A program made the translations under genes and the position numbers. This document shows, piece by piece, positions 37,830 through 44,733 of a stretch of DNA of 44,733 nt; position 1 is the stretch's first letter; every line of letters starts with the position of its first letter. The notes below the pieces were generated by a model. The model saw only the letters and a program-made list of their open reading frames with translations. It was not told the origin of the DNA and did no database searches. This stretch comes from Micromonospora sp. KC606 (GTDB lineage: Bacteria > Actinomycetota > Actinomycetes > Mycobacteriales > Micromonosporaceae), in the NCBI RefSeq assembly GCF_004348675.1, contig NZ_SMKN01000026.1, positions 1 to 44,733 of the forward strand. Reading direction: 5' to 3'.

Positions 37830-39791
37830 GTGGATGAGATTCTGACGTACGCCCAGGCAGAGCCGGCCAGCGCCGTCGCCTACGCTGCGGCCGGTGGTCT
37901 GCTGAGCAGCGTCTGGCTGCTGGTGGCGATTCCGCTGGCCAGCGCGGCCATCCTGTTGCTGCTGGGCCGGCGGGCCGACCGCTGGGGGCACTGGCTCGGG
38001 GTGGCCGCGATCGGCGTCGCGTTCGTGCTCGGGCTCGGCTTCCTCCTTCAGCTGCGTGGCCTGGAGAACAAGTCCGTCGAGCTGAGCCTCTGGGACTTCA
38101 TCACGGTCGGCGACCTGAGGGTGGACTTCGGGCTGCTCTTCGACCCGCTGGCGGCGGTCTTCGTCCTGCTGATCACCGGGGTGGGCTTCCTGATCCACCT
38201 CTACGCGGTCGAGTACATGGCGCACGACGAGGGCCGGCGGCGCTTCTTCGCGTACTTCAACCTGTTCGTCGCCGCGATGCTGCTGCTGGTGCTCGGCAAC
38301 AACTACGTGATGCTCTACTTCGGCTGGGAGGGCGTCGGGCTGGCGTCGTACCTGCTGATCTCCTTCTGGTACGGGCGGCCGAGCGCGGCCACCGCCGGTA
38401 AGAAGGCCTTCCTGATGAACCGGGTCGGCGACGCCGGCCTGGCGATCGGCATCTTCATCATGTTCGCCACCCTCGGCACCACCCAGTACGACGAGGTTTT
38501 CAACGGCGTCGGCGGGCTGGCCGGCGGCACCGTGCTGGTGCTGGGCCTGCTGCTGCTGCTCGGCGCGTGCGGCAAGTCCGGCCAGTTCCCGCTCCAGGCG
38601 TGGCTGCCCGACGCGATGGAGGGCCCGACCCCGGTGTCGGCGCTCATCCACGCCGCCACCATGGTCACCGCCGGGGTCTACCTGATCGCCCGGTCGAACC
38701 CGATCTTCTCGGCCAACACCACGCTCCAACTGGTCGTGGTCAGCGTCGGGGCGGTCACGTTGCTGATGGGCTGCCTCATCGGCGCGGCCAAGGACGACAT
38801 CAAGCGGGTGCTCGCCTGGTCGACGGTGAGCCAGATCGGCTACATGTTCCTCGGTGTCGGCCTGGGCGGCGGGGCGTACGCGCTGGCCATCATCCACCTG
38901 CTGGCCCACGGCTTCTTCAAGGCCAACATGTTCCTCGGTGCCGGCTCGGTCATGCACGGGATGAACGACCAGGTCGACATCCGCCGCTTCGGCGGCCTGT
39001 CGAAGCACATGAAGGTCACCTGGATCACCTTCATGATGGGGTGGCTGGCCATCATCGGCATCCCGCCGCTGTCCGGCTACTTCTCCAAGGAACCGATCAT
39101 CGCGTCCGCCTTCGAGCGCGATGACTGGACGGCCTGGCTCTTCGGCGGGGCGGCGCTGCTCGGCGCCGGGCTCACCGCGTTCTACATGACCCGGCTGTTC
39201 GTGCTCACCTTCCACGGCCCGAAGCGGTGGACCGAGGACATCGCGCACCCGCACGAGTCCCCGAAGCTCATGACCATCCCGCTGGTCCTGCTCGCGATCG
39301 GCTCGGTGCTCGCCGGTGGCCTGATGGCGTGGAACGACGGCCTCGCCTCCTGGCTGACGCCGGTGCTCGACGCGGAGGCCGGCGGCGAGGCACACGGGGT
39401 GCTGTCGCACACCGTGATCACCATCCTGTCGCTGCTGGTCACCGTCGCTGGCGCCGGACTCGCCTGGTCCCTGTTCCGCAACGGCACGGCCACCTCGCCG
39501 CAGCCGGCGGGCGTGCTGGTCACTGCCGCCCGGCGCAACCTCTACACCGACGCCTTCAACGAGGCGGTCTTCGAGAAGCCCGGCATCTTCCTCACCCGGG
39601 CGCTGGTCTTCCTCGACAACCGGGGCGTCGACGGGCTGGTCAACGGGCTGGCCGCGGCGGTCGGCGGCGGGTCCGGCCGGCTCCGCCGGTTGCAGACCGG
39701 CTTCGTCCGGTCGTACGCGACGTCCATCCTCACCGGCGCGCTGCTGGTGGTGGCGGCGTTCCTGGCCGTGCAGGCGGGGTGGTTGGCGTGA
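37830..39791 (+). CDS. nuoL: NADH-quinone oxidoreductase subunit L
   Basis: A 653-aa antiporter-like proton-pumping subunit with about 15-16 helices and a C-terminal lateral helix. GWEGVGLASYLLISFWY (near residues 167-183), LPDAMEGPTPVSALIHAATM and GHGFFKANMFL-type motifs are typical. GTG 37830 has AAAGGGG upstream. Its stop overlaps the GTG of a 21-codon ORF that fills the gap to nuoM. Confidence 0.96.
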   Translation: MDEILTYAQAEPASAVAYAAAGGLLSSVWLLVAIPLASAAILLLLGRRADRWGHWLGVAAIGVAFVLGLGFLLQLRGLENKSVELSLWDFITVGDLRVDFGLLFDPLAAVFVLLITGVGFLIHLYAVEYMAHDEGRRRFFAYFNLFVAAMLLLVLGNNYVMLYFGWEGVGLASYLLISFWYGRPSAATAGKKAFLMNRVGDAGLAIGIFIMFATLGTTQYDEVFNGVGGLAGGTVLVLGLLLLLGACGKSGQFPLQAWLPDAMEGPTPVSALIHAATMVTAGVYLIARSNPIFSANTTLQLVVVSVGAVTLLMGCLIGAAKDDIKRVLAWSTVSQIGYMFLGVGLGGGAYALAIIHLLAHGFFKANMFLGAGSVMHGMNDQVDIRRFGGLSKHMKVTWITFMMGWLAIIGIPPLSGYFSKEPIIASAFERDDWTAWLFGGAALLGAGLTAFYMTRLFVLTFHGPKRWTEDIAHPHESPKLMTIPLVLLAIGSVLAGGLMAWNDGLASWLTPVLDAEAGGEAHGVLSHTVITILSLLVTVAGAGLAWSLFRNGTATSPQPAGVLVTAARRNLYTDAFNEAVFEKPGIFLTRALVFLDNRGVDGLVNGLAAAVGGGSGRLRRLQTGFVRSYATSILTGALLVVAAFLAVQAGWLA

Positions 39792-39853
39792 TCGACCTTC
39801 AGGCGGCCGTCGCCGGCGGACCGCGCAGTGACGACGGAGGTAAGGCCGAATAA
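39788..39853 (+). CDS. 21-codon bridging ORF between nuoL and nuoM
   Basis: GTG 39788 overlaps the nuoL stop (GTGA), and the TAA (39851-39853) shares one base with the nuoM ATG 39853 (TAATG). The peptide VIDLQAAVAGGPRSDDGGKA is not similar to the repeat peptide. A GGAGG at 39836-39840 serves nuoM. The stop/start geometry equals that of the repeat mini-ORFs, so it may serve coupling; as a peptide it may have no function. Confidence 0.4.
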   Translation: MIDLQAAVAGGPRSDDGGKAE

Positions 39854-41469
39854 TGTCCGACTTCCCGTTCCTCTCGGTGCTCACCGTGGCGCCGCTGGTC
39901 GGCGCACTGGTGGTGGCCTTCCTGCCACGGCGGCGGCCCGAGCTGGCCAAGCAGGTGGCCCTCGGCTGGTCGCTGCTGGTGCTGGCGCTCTCCGTGGTCA
40001 TGTGGGTGTCGTTCCAGGTCGGCGGCGACCGGCTGCAGTTCCGTGAGTCGTACCCGTGGATCCCGGCCTGGGGGGTCCGCTTCACCTTCGCCGCGGACGG
40101 CATCGCGCTGGTCATGCTGATGCTGATCGCGGTGCTGGTGCCGCTGGTGATACTGGCGTCCTGGCACGACGCGGACGGGGGTTCCGGGGCGTCGACAGTG
40201 TCCGGCCGGGGACCCGGCGCCGACGCGGAGGAAGGTGCCGCGCGCGCCGGAGCCCTCGCCTCGCCGAAGCGGTCGGTGCCGGTCTACTTCGCCCTGCTGC
40301 TCGTCCTCGAGTGCACGATGATCGGCGTCTTCGCCGCCGCCGACGTCTTCTTGTTCTACGTTTTCTTCGAGGTCATGCTGGTGCCGATGTACTTCCTGAT
40401 CGGCAGCTACGGCGGCCACCAGCGGCAGTACGCGGCGGTGAAGTTCTTCCTCTACTCGCTCGTCGGCGGCCTGTTCATGCTGGCCGCGGTGATCGGCCTG
40501 TGGGTCGTCGGTGGGAAGACCTTCGACTGGCAGACGCTGACGCAGGTGGACATCTCCACCGGCACCGAGCGTTGGTTGTTCCTCGGTTTCTTCCTCGCCT
40601 TCGCCATCAAGGCGCCGTTCTTCCCGTTCCACACCTGGCTGCCGGACGCTGGTGGGGCCGCCCCGGCGGGCGCCGCCGCGCTGTTGGTCGGCGTGCTGGA
40701 CAAGGTCGGCACCTTCGGCATCCTGCGGTACTGCCTGCCGCTGTTCCCCGAGGCGTCGAAGTGGTTCGCGCCGTGGGCGCTGGCGCTGGGCCTGATCGGC
40801 ATCATCTACGCGGCGCTGCTGGCGGTCGGGCAGTCCGACCTCAAGCGGCTGGTGTCGTACACCTCGATCGCCCACTTCGGCTTCATCGGCGTCGGCATCT
40901 TCGCCTTCACCACCCAGGCCGGCACCGGCGCGGTGCTCTACATGGTGAACCACGGGCTCGCCACCGGGCTGCTCTTCCTGGTCGTGGGCATGCTGATCGC
41001 CCGCCGTGGCTCGGCGCTGATCAAGGACTTCGGCGGCGCGGGCAAGCTGGTGCCGCTGCTGGCCGGGGTCCTCTTCTTCGCCGGCCTGGCCTCGCTGGCA
41101 CTGCCCGGCACCGCACCCTTCGTCTCCGAGTTCCTGGTGCTGATCGGCACGTTCACGGTGAACAAGCCGGTCGCGGTGATCGCCACCCTCGGCATCATCC
41201 TGGCTGCCGCCTACGTGCTGTGGATGGTGCAGCGCACCACGCAGGGCACGCTCAACCCGGAGTTGGCCACGGTCGAGGCGATGCACCGCGACCTGAGCCT
41301 GCGGGAGAAGGTCGTGGTCGCCCCGCTGATCGCCCTGATCGTGCTGCTCGGCTTCTACCCGAAGCCGGTCACCGATGTCATCAACCCCGCCGTCCAGGCG
41401 ACCATGCAGGACGTCGGCAAGACCGATCCCGCCCCTGAGGTCGGCAGCGTCCAGGAGGCTAGCCGGTGA
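39853..41469 (+). CDS. nuoM: NADH-quinone oxidoreductase subunit M
   Basis: A 538-aa antiporter-like proton-pumping subunit with about 14 helices. FFEVMLVPMYFLIGSYGG (about 168-185), FHTWLPDAGGAAPAGAAALL and SYTSIAHFGFIGVGIF are conserved. A hydrophilic insertion of about 35 residues (DADGGSGAS...ALASPKR, about 107-142) lies between two helices and is absent from E. coli NuoM. ATG 39853 has GGAGG upstream. The stop overlaps the repeat at 41466. Confidence 0.96.
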   Translation: MSDFPFLSVLTVAPLVGALVVAFLPRRRPELAKQVALGWSLLVLALSVVMWVSFQVGGDRLQFRESYPWIPAWGVRFTFAADGIALVMLMLIAVLVPLVILASWHDADGGSGASTVSGRGPGADAEEGAARAGALASPKRSVPVYFALLLVLECTMIGVFAAADVFLFYVFFEVMLVPMYFLIGSYGGHQRQYAAVKFFLYSLVGGLFMLAAVIGLWVVGGKTFDWQTLTQVDISTGTERWLFLGFFLAFAIKAPFFPFHTWLPDAGGAAPAGAAALLVGVLDKVGTFGILRYCLPLFPEASKWFAPWALALGLIGIIYAALLAVGQSDLKRLVSYTSIAHFGFIGVGIFAFTTQAGTGAVLYMVNHGLATGLLFLVVGMLIARRGSALIKDFGGAGKLVPLLAGVLFFAGLASLALPGTAPFVSEFLVLIGTFTVNKPVAVIATLGIILAAAYVLWMVQRTTQGTLNPELATVEAMHRDLSLREKVVVAPLIALIVLLGFYPKPVTDVINPAVQATMQDVGKTDPAPEVGSVQEASR

Positions 41470-41530
41470 GCGCGAGGAGTGAACGAGCGCAGCGAGTGAG
41501 CCCCGCAGTCGTGAACGAAGGGTCAGACCA
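41466..41530 (+). repeat. Single 65-bp bridge repeat at nuoM/nuoN
   Basis: GTG 41466 overlaps the nuoM stop. The 22-codon ORF encodes VSARSERAQRVSPAVVNEG and ends TGA 41532-41534 on the nuoN GTG 41531. Its middle is nine bases longer than in the nuoJ/nuoK copies, keeping the frame. GAACGAAGGG is the ribosome site. Confidence 0.94.
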
Positions 41531-43084
41531 GTGACCGAGCTGAAACTGCCGTCGATCGACTACGCGGCGCTCTCCCCGATCCTGATCATGCTCGGCGTGG
41601 CCCTGCTCGGGGTGTTGGTGGAGGCTTTCGTGCCGCGCCGCCACCGGCATCTGACGCAGCTCTCGCTCGCCCTGGTGGCGGTGCTCGGCGCGCTGGCGAT
41701 GGTGGTGTTCAACGCCGGCGAGCGACTGGTCACCATCGGTGGCGCGATCGCGGTCGACGGTCCCACGCTGTTCCTCCAGGGCGCCATCCTGGTGCTCGCC
41801 GCGATGGCGCTGCTGCTGATCGGGGAGCGCTCGGTGGAGCGCGGCGGAGCGTTCGTCGCCCACGCCGCGGTGACCGCCGAGTCGGCCGACGACCGGCGGC
41901 AGGCCGAGGGGAGCAACGGGGCGACCGAGGTCTACCCGCTGACCACCTTCGCGATCGGCGGCATGCTGATCTTCGTGGCGGCGAACGACCTGCTGACCAT
42001 GTTCATCGCGCTCGAGGTCTTCTCGCTGCCGCTCTACCTGCTCTGCGCGCTGGCCCGCCGCCGGCGGCTGCTGAGCCAGGAGGCGGCGATGAAGTACTTC
42101 CTGCTCGGCGCGTACGCCTCCGCGTTCTTCCTGTTCGGCGTGGCGCTGGTCTACGGCTTCACCGCCGGGATGCCCGGCCGTGCGGCCGGTGTTGACTTCG
42201 CCACCGTGCACGCCGCGGTGAAGGACTCGCCGGCCAGCCCGGTGCTGCTCTTCGCCGGCATGGCGCTGCTCGCCATCGGTTTGCTGTTCAAGGCGGCCGC
42301 GGCGCCGTTCCACGTCTGGACGCCGGACGTCTACCAGGGTGCCCCGACGCCGGTCACCGCCTTCATGGCGGCCTGCACCAAGGTCGCCGCCTTCGGCGCC
42401 CTGCTCCGGGTCTTCCACGTCGCGTTCGCGGACGCCGCCTGGGACTTCACCCCGATCCTCGGCGCGGTGGCGGTGCTGACCATGTTGGTGGGCGCGGTGC
42501 TGGCGGTCACCCAGACCGACATCAAGCGGCTGCTGGCGTACTCGTCGATCGCCAACGCCGGCTACCTGCTGGTGGGCGTGCTCGCCCCGACCGGCGAGGG
42601 CGTCGCGGGCACGATGTTCTACCTGGCCGCGTACGGGTTCTCGGTACTGGCCGCGTTCGCCGTGGTGACTCTGGTCCGGGACGCGGACGGCGAGGCCACC
42701 CACCTGTCCCGCTGGGCCGGGCTGGGCCGCCGCTCGCCGTTCTACGCCGGCGTCTTCACCTTCATCCTGCTGGCCTTCGCCGGAATCCCGCTGACCAGCG
42801 GCTTCATGAGCAAGTTCGCGGTCTTCGGTCCGGCGCTGGAGAGCGGCCAGGCGTGGCTGGTGGTGGCGGGCGTGCTGACCAGCATGGTGCTGGCGTTCCC
42901 GTACCTGCGGGTCGTGGTGATGATGTGGCTCTCCGAGCCCGGTGACACCACCCCGACGGTCGCCGTGCCGGGTGGGCTGACCGCCACCGCGCTCATGATC
43001 GGCGTGGTGGCCACCCTGGTCCTCGGGGTGCTCCCGGCGCCGCTGCTCGATCTGGCGACAGACGCCGCGGTGTTCGTCAGATGA
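41531..43084 (+). CDS. nuoN: NADH-quinone oxidoreductase subunit N
   Basis: A 517-aa antiporter-like proton-pumping subunit with about 14 helices. LEVFSLPLYLLCALARRR (about 160-177), AAPFHVWTPDVYQGAPTPVTAF and QTDIKRLLAYSSIANAGYLL are conserved. A hydrophilic stretch of about 30 residues (about 108-137) separates two early helices. GTG 41531 is coupled to the mini-ORF stop. It ends the nuo operon, followed by a strong hairpin. Confidence 0.96.
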   Translation: MTELKLPSIDYAALSPILIMLGVALLGVLVEAFVPRRHRHLTQLSLALVAVLGALAMVVFNAGERLVTIGGAIAVDGPTLFLQGAILVLAAMALLLIGERSVERGGAFVAHAAVTAESADDRRQAEGSNGATEVYPLTTFAIGGMLIFVAANDLLTMFIALEVFSLPLYLLCALARRRRLLSQEAAMKYFLLGAYASAFFLFGVALVYGFTAGMPGRAAGVDFATVHAAVKDSPASPVLLFAGMALLAIGLLFKAAAAPFHVWTPDVYQGAPTPVTAFMAACTKVAAFGALLRVFHVAFADAAWDFTPILGAVAVLTMLVGAVLAVTQTDIKRLLAYSSIANAGYLLVGVLAPTGEGVAGTMFYLAAYGFSVLAAFAVVTLVRDADGEATHLSRWAGLGRRSPFYAGVFTFILLAFAGIPLTSGFMSKFAVFGPALESGQAWLVVAGVLTSMVLAFPYLRVVVMMWLSEPGDTTPTVAVPGGLTATALMIGVVATLVLGVLPAPLLDLATDAAVFVR

Positions 43085-43103
43085 CCCGTCTTCTCCCGGG
43101 TCC

Positions 43104-43133
43104 GGGGCCGGTGCGCGGTGGCGCACCGGCCCC
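43104..43133 (+). terminator. 13-bp hairpin after the nuo operon
   Basis: GGGGCCGGTGCGC (43104-43116) pairs perfectly with 43121-43133 around GGTG, 20 bases after the nuoN stop. No T-run follows, as is common in high-GC actinobacteria. Confidence 0.8.
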
Positions 43134-43186
43134 GCGCCGTATCCCCGCCCCGGAGCAGGTCGAACGGGTGTGGCATGGTTGAAGGC

Positions 43187-44260
43187 GTGGTGAATCCGGC
43201 TGGCGAGCGTTCAGAGGCCGTCGGCTCCGGCGGTCGTCGGGGCCGGGCGGGCACGGGTCAGATCAGCGCGCTCGGCGTCCATCTCGCCGACCCGCGCGTC
43301 GAGTCCTCCGTGTTGGGTCTGCTCGATGCCGTCGAGACCGAGCTGCGGGCCAGCGTGGCCAGCGCCGACCCGTTCGTCACCGAGGCGGCGCGGCATCTGG
43401 TGGAGGCCGGCGGGAAGCGGTTCCGGCCGCTGCTGGTGGCGCTGGGCGCCCAGTTCGGCGACGCGCGTGCCCCGCAGGTGGTCCCGGCGGCGGTGGTGAT
43501 GGAGCTCACCCACCTGGCGACGCTCTACCACGACGACGTGATGGACGAGGCGGCTGTCCGGCGCGGTGCCCCGAGCGCCAACTCCCGTTGGACGAACTCG
43601 GTGGCCATCCTGGTGGGCGACTACCTCTTCGCCCGGGCTGCGGACCTCGCCGCCGACCTGGGCCCCGAGGCGGTCCGGCTCCAGGCGCGCACGTTCGCCC
43701 GCCTGGTCCACGGCCAGATCGCCGAGACCGTAGGCCCCCGGGCCGACGAGGACCAGGTCGCCCACTACCTGAACGTGATCGCCGACAAGACCGGCTCGTT
43801 GATCGCCACCTCGGCCCGCTTCGGCGGCATGTTCGGTGGAGCGCCGGTCGCGCACATCGAGGCCCTGGCGGGCTACGGCGAGACCATCGGGGTGGCCTTC
43901 CAGCTCTCCGACGACCTGCTCGACATCGCCAGCGAGTCGCAGCAGTCGGGCAAGACGCCCGGCACCGACCTGCGCGAGGGCGTGCCGACCCTGCCGGTGC
44001 TCTACGCCCGGGCCGCCGACGACTCGGATGCCGCCTCGGTGCGGCTGCGGGAGGTTCTGGCCACCGGCCCGCTGGTCGACGACGCGCTGCACGCCGAGGC
44101 GCTCGGCCTGCTGCGCGAGTCACCCGCCCTCAAGCGGGCCCGGGAGACGGTGCGCAGCTACGCCGAGGACGCCCGAGCGCAGCTCGCCCCCCTCCCGCAG
44201 GGCCCGGCCCGGCGCGCCCTCGAATCGCTCTGCGACCACATCGCCGACCGCACCAGCTGA
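43187..44260 (+). CDS. Polyprenyl diphosphate synthase, probable menaquinone side chain
   Basis: A long-chain trans-isoprenyl diphosphate synthase (357 aa) that builds the isoprenoid tail from isopentenyl diphosphate. The first aspartate-rich motif is DDVMD (116-120) in LYHDDVMDEA, preceded by GGKRFRP (75-81), and the second is DDLLD (242-246). The location after nuo and near menG and the MenJ-like gene suggests the menaquinone tail, as for GrcC in mycobacteria. GTG 43187 has a CATGGT box ending 7 bases upstream; ATG 43175 (361 aa) is an equally possible start. Confidence 0.88.
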   Translation: MVNPAGERSEAVGSGGRRGRAGTGQISALGVHLADPRVESSVLGLLDAVETELRASVASADPFVTEAARHLVEAGGKRFRPLLVALGAQFGDARAPQVVPAAVVMELTHLATLYHDDVMDEAAVRRGAPSANSRWTNSVAILVGDYLFARAADLAADLGPEAVRLQARTFARLVHGQIAETVGPRADEDQVAHYLNVIADKTGSLIATSARFGGMFGGAPVAHIEALAGYGETIGVAFQLSDDLLDIASESQQSGKTPGTDLREGVPTLPVLYARAADDSDAASVRLREVLATGPLVDDALHAEALGLLRESPALKRARETVRSYAEDARAQLAPLPQGPARRALESLCDHIADRTS

Positions 44261-44291
44261 CGCCCGCCCGCACCGCGGGGCAAGCGGGAAG

Positions 44292-44330
44292 ACCGGCCCG
44301 GTGCCGGACCTCCTGACCGACCGGGCCGGT
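44292..44330. terminator. Hairpin between convergent genes
   Basis: ACCGGCCCGGT (44292-44302) pairs perfectly with ACCGGGCCGGT (44320-44330) around a 17-base loop. It sits between the convergent synthase and MFS genes and could serve both. Confidence 0.6.
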
Positions 44331-44359
44331 GGGAGCGCCGACGGGCCCGGACCAGGTGC

Positions 44360-44733
44360 TCAGCGGGTGAGCAGGCGGCTGCCGGTGAGCATGAGGGCGG
44401 CGGCGGCGACCATGGCCACGGCGGCGGCCAGCCACATCACCGGGTAGCCGAAGGCGGCGGCGGTCGCGCCCAGGCCGAGCGGACCGAGGCAGCCGCCCGC
44501 GTACACCCCGGTCTGGGTGATCGAGGTGGCGGCGGCCGGGGCCTGCGGGTGCAGCTTGACCACGGCGAAGTTCATCAGCCCGGGCCAGGCCCAGCCGAGA
44601 CCGAAGCCGAGCACCACCCCCACCACCAGTGGCACCGTGCCGGGCACCGCGAGCAGGCCCAGGCCGGCTGCGCCCACCACCAGCATCCCGGCGATCAGCG
44701 CGACGTGCCCCTCCGCACGACGGTCGGCGAGCC
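44360..44733 (-). CDS. MFS transporter, C-terminal part (cut by window end)
   Basis: The last 120 or so residues of a major facilitator transporter; the 5' part lies outside the window. LADRRAEGHVALIAG at the visible start is the conserved cytoplasmic loop between helices 8 and 9, and four hydrophobic helices follow (for example VVGVVLGFGLGWAWPGLMNF). It ends with LTGSRLLTR. The substrate is unknown; the drug/metabolite-efflux class is only suggested by the family. Confidence 0.8.
   Translation of the reverse strand, partial: LADRRAEGHVALIAGMLVVGAAGLGLLAVPGTVPLVVGVVLGFGLGWAWPGLMNFAVVKLHPQAPAAATSITQTGVYAGGCLGPLGLGATAAAFGYPVMWLAAAVAMVAAAALMLTGSRLLTR

Overview
This is a high-GC actinobacterial chromosome segment. 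GTG/GTGA-overlapped operons, a complete 14-gene nuo operon with actinobacterial-type extensions, futalosine-pathway menaquinone genes, an LPVTG surface protein and an actinobacterial HelD all fit, and gene content and codon style suggest Micromonosporaceae (Micromonospora-like). The genus is inference.

Layout. 1-3092: a cobalamin riboswitch followed by a B12 ABC importer (btuF, btuC, btuD). 3180-5377: two leftward genes, a double-domain VOC protein and a secreted-type serine hydrolase. 5492-10336: a leftward sensor kinase/response regulator pair divergent from a rightward permease/ATPase/small-protein cassette, with a palindrome-rich shared intergenic region. 10438-12513: HelD-like RNA polymerase recycling helicase. 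13012-13863: mqnA. 13878-15796: two tandem paralogous beta-lactamase-fold proteins, leftward. 16157-20145: phenylacetyl-CoA epoxidase operon paaABCDE. 20593-21783: mqnC. 22239-23462: LPVTG cell-surface protein between two very strong hairpins. 23587-26339: menG, a 74-aa protein, and a geranylgeranyl-reductase/MenJ-like flavoprotein. 26481-43084: nuoABCDEFGHIJKLMN. 43187-44260: polyprenyl diphosphate synthase. 44360-end: the C-terminal end of an MFS transporter, cut by the window edge.

Biological theme: genes that make menaquinone (mqnA, mqnC, menG, polyprenyl synthase), modify its tail (MenJ-like) and use it (Complex I) are clustered, with the oxygen-consuming phenylacetate epoxidase between them.

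Most unusual feature: a family of roughly 56-65 bp repeats occurs only at gene junctions of the paa and nuo operons. There are 13 units at 7 junctions, plus a half copy at an eighth and a degenerate trace at a ninth. Each locus begins on the stop codon of the upstream gene (GTGA or TGATG). At six junctions the units read as short ORFs encoding variants of [17 protein letters not shown] and terminate on the start codon of the next gene. At paaB/paaC they run in frame into PaaC, and at nuoG/nuoH the half copy forms the NuoG C-terminus. They look like portable 'translation bridge' mini-ORFs that keep ribosomes coupled across the junction. I know of no named family for them; novelty has to be checked by database search.
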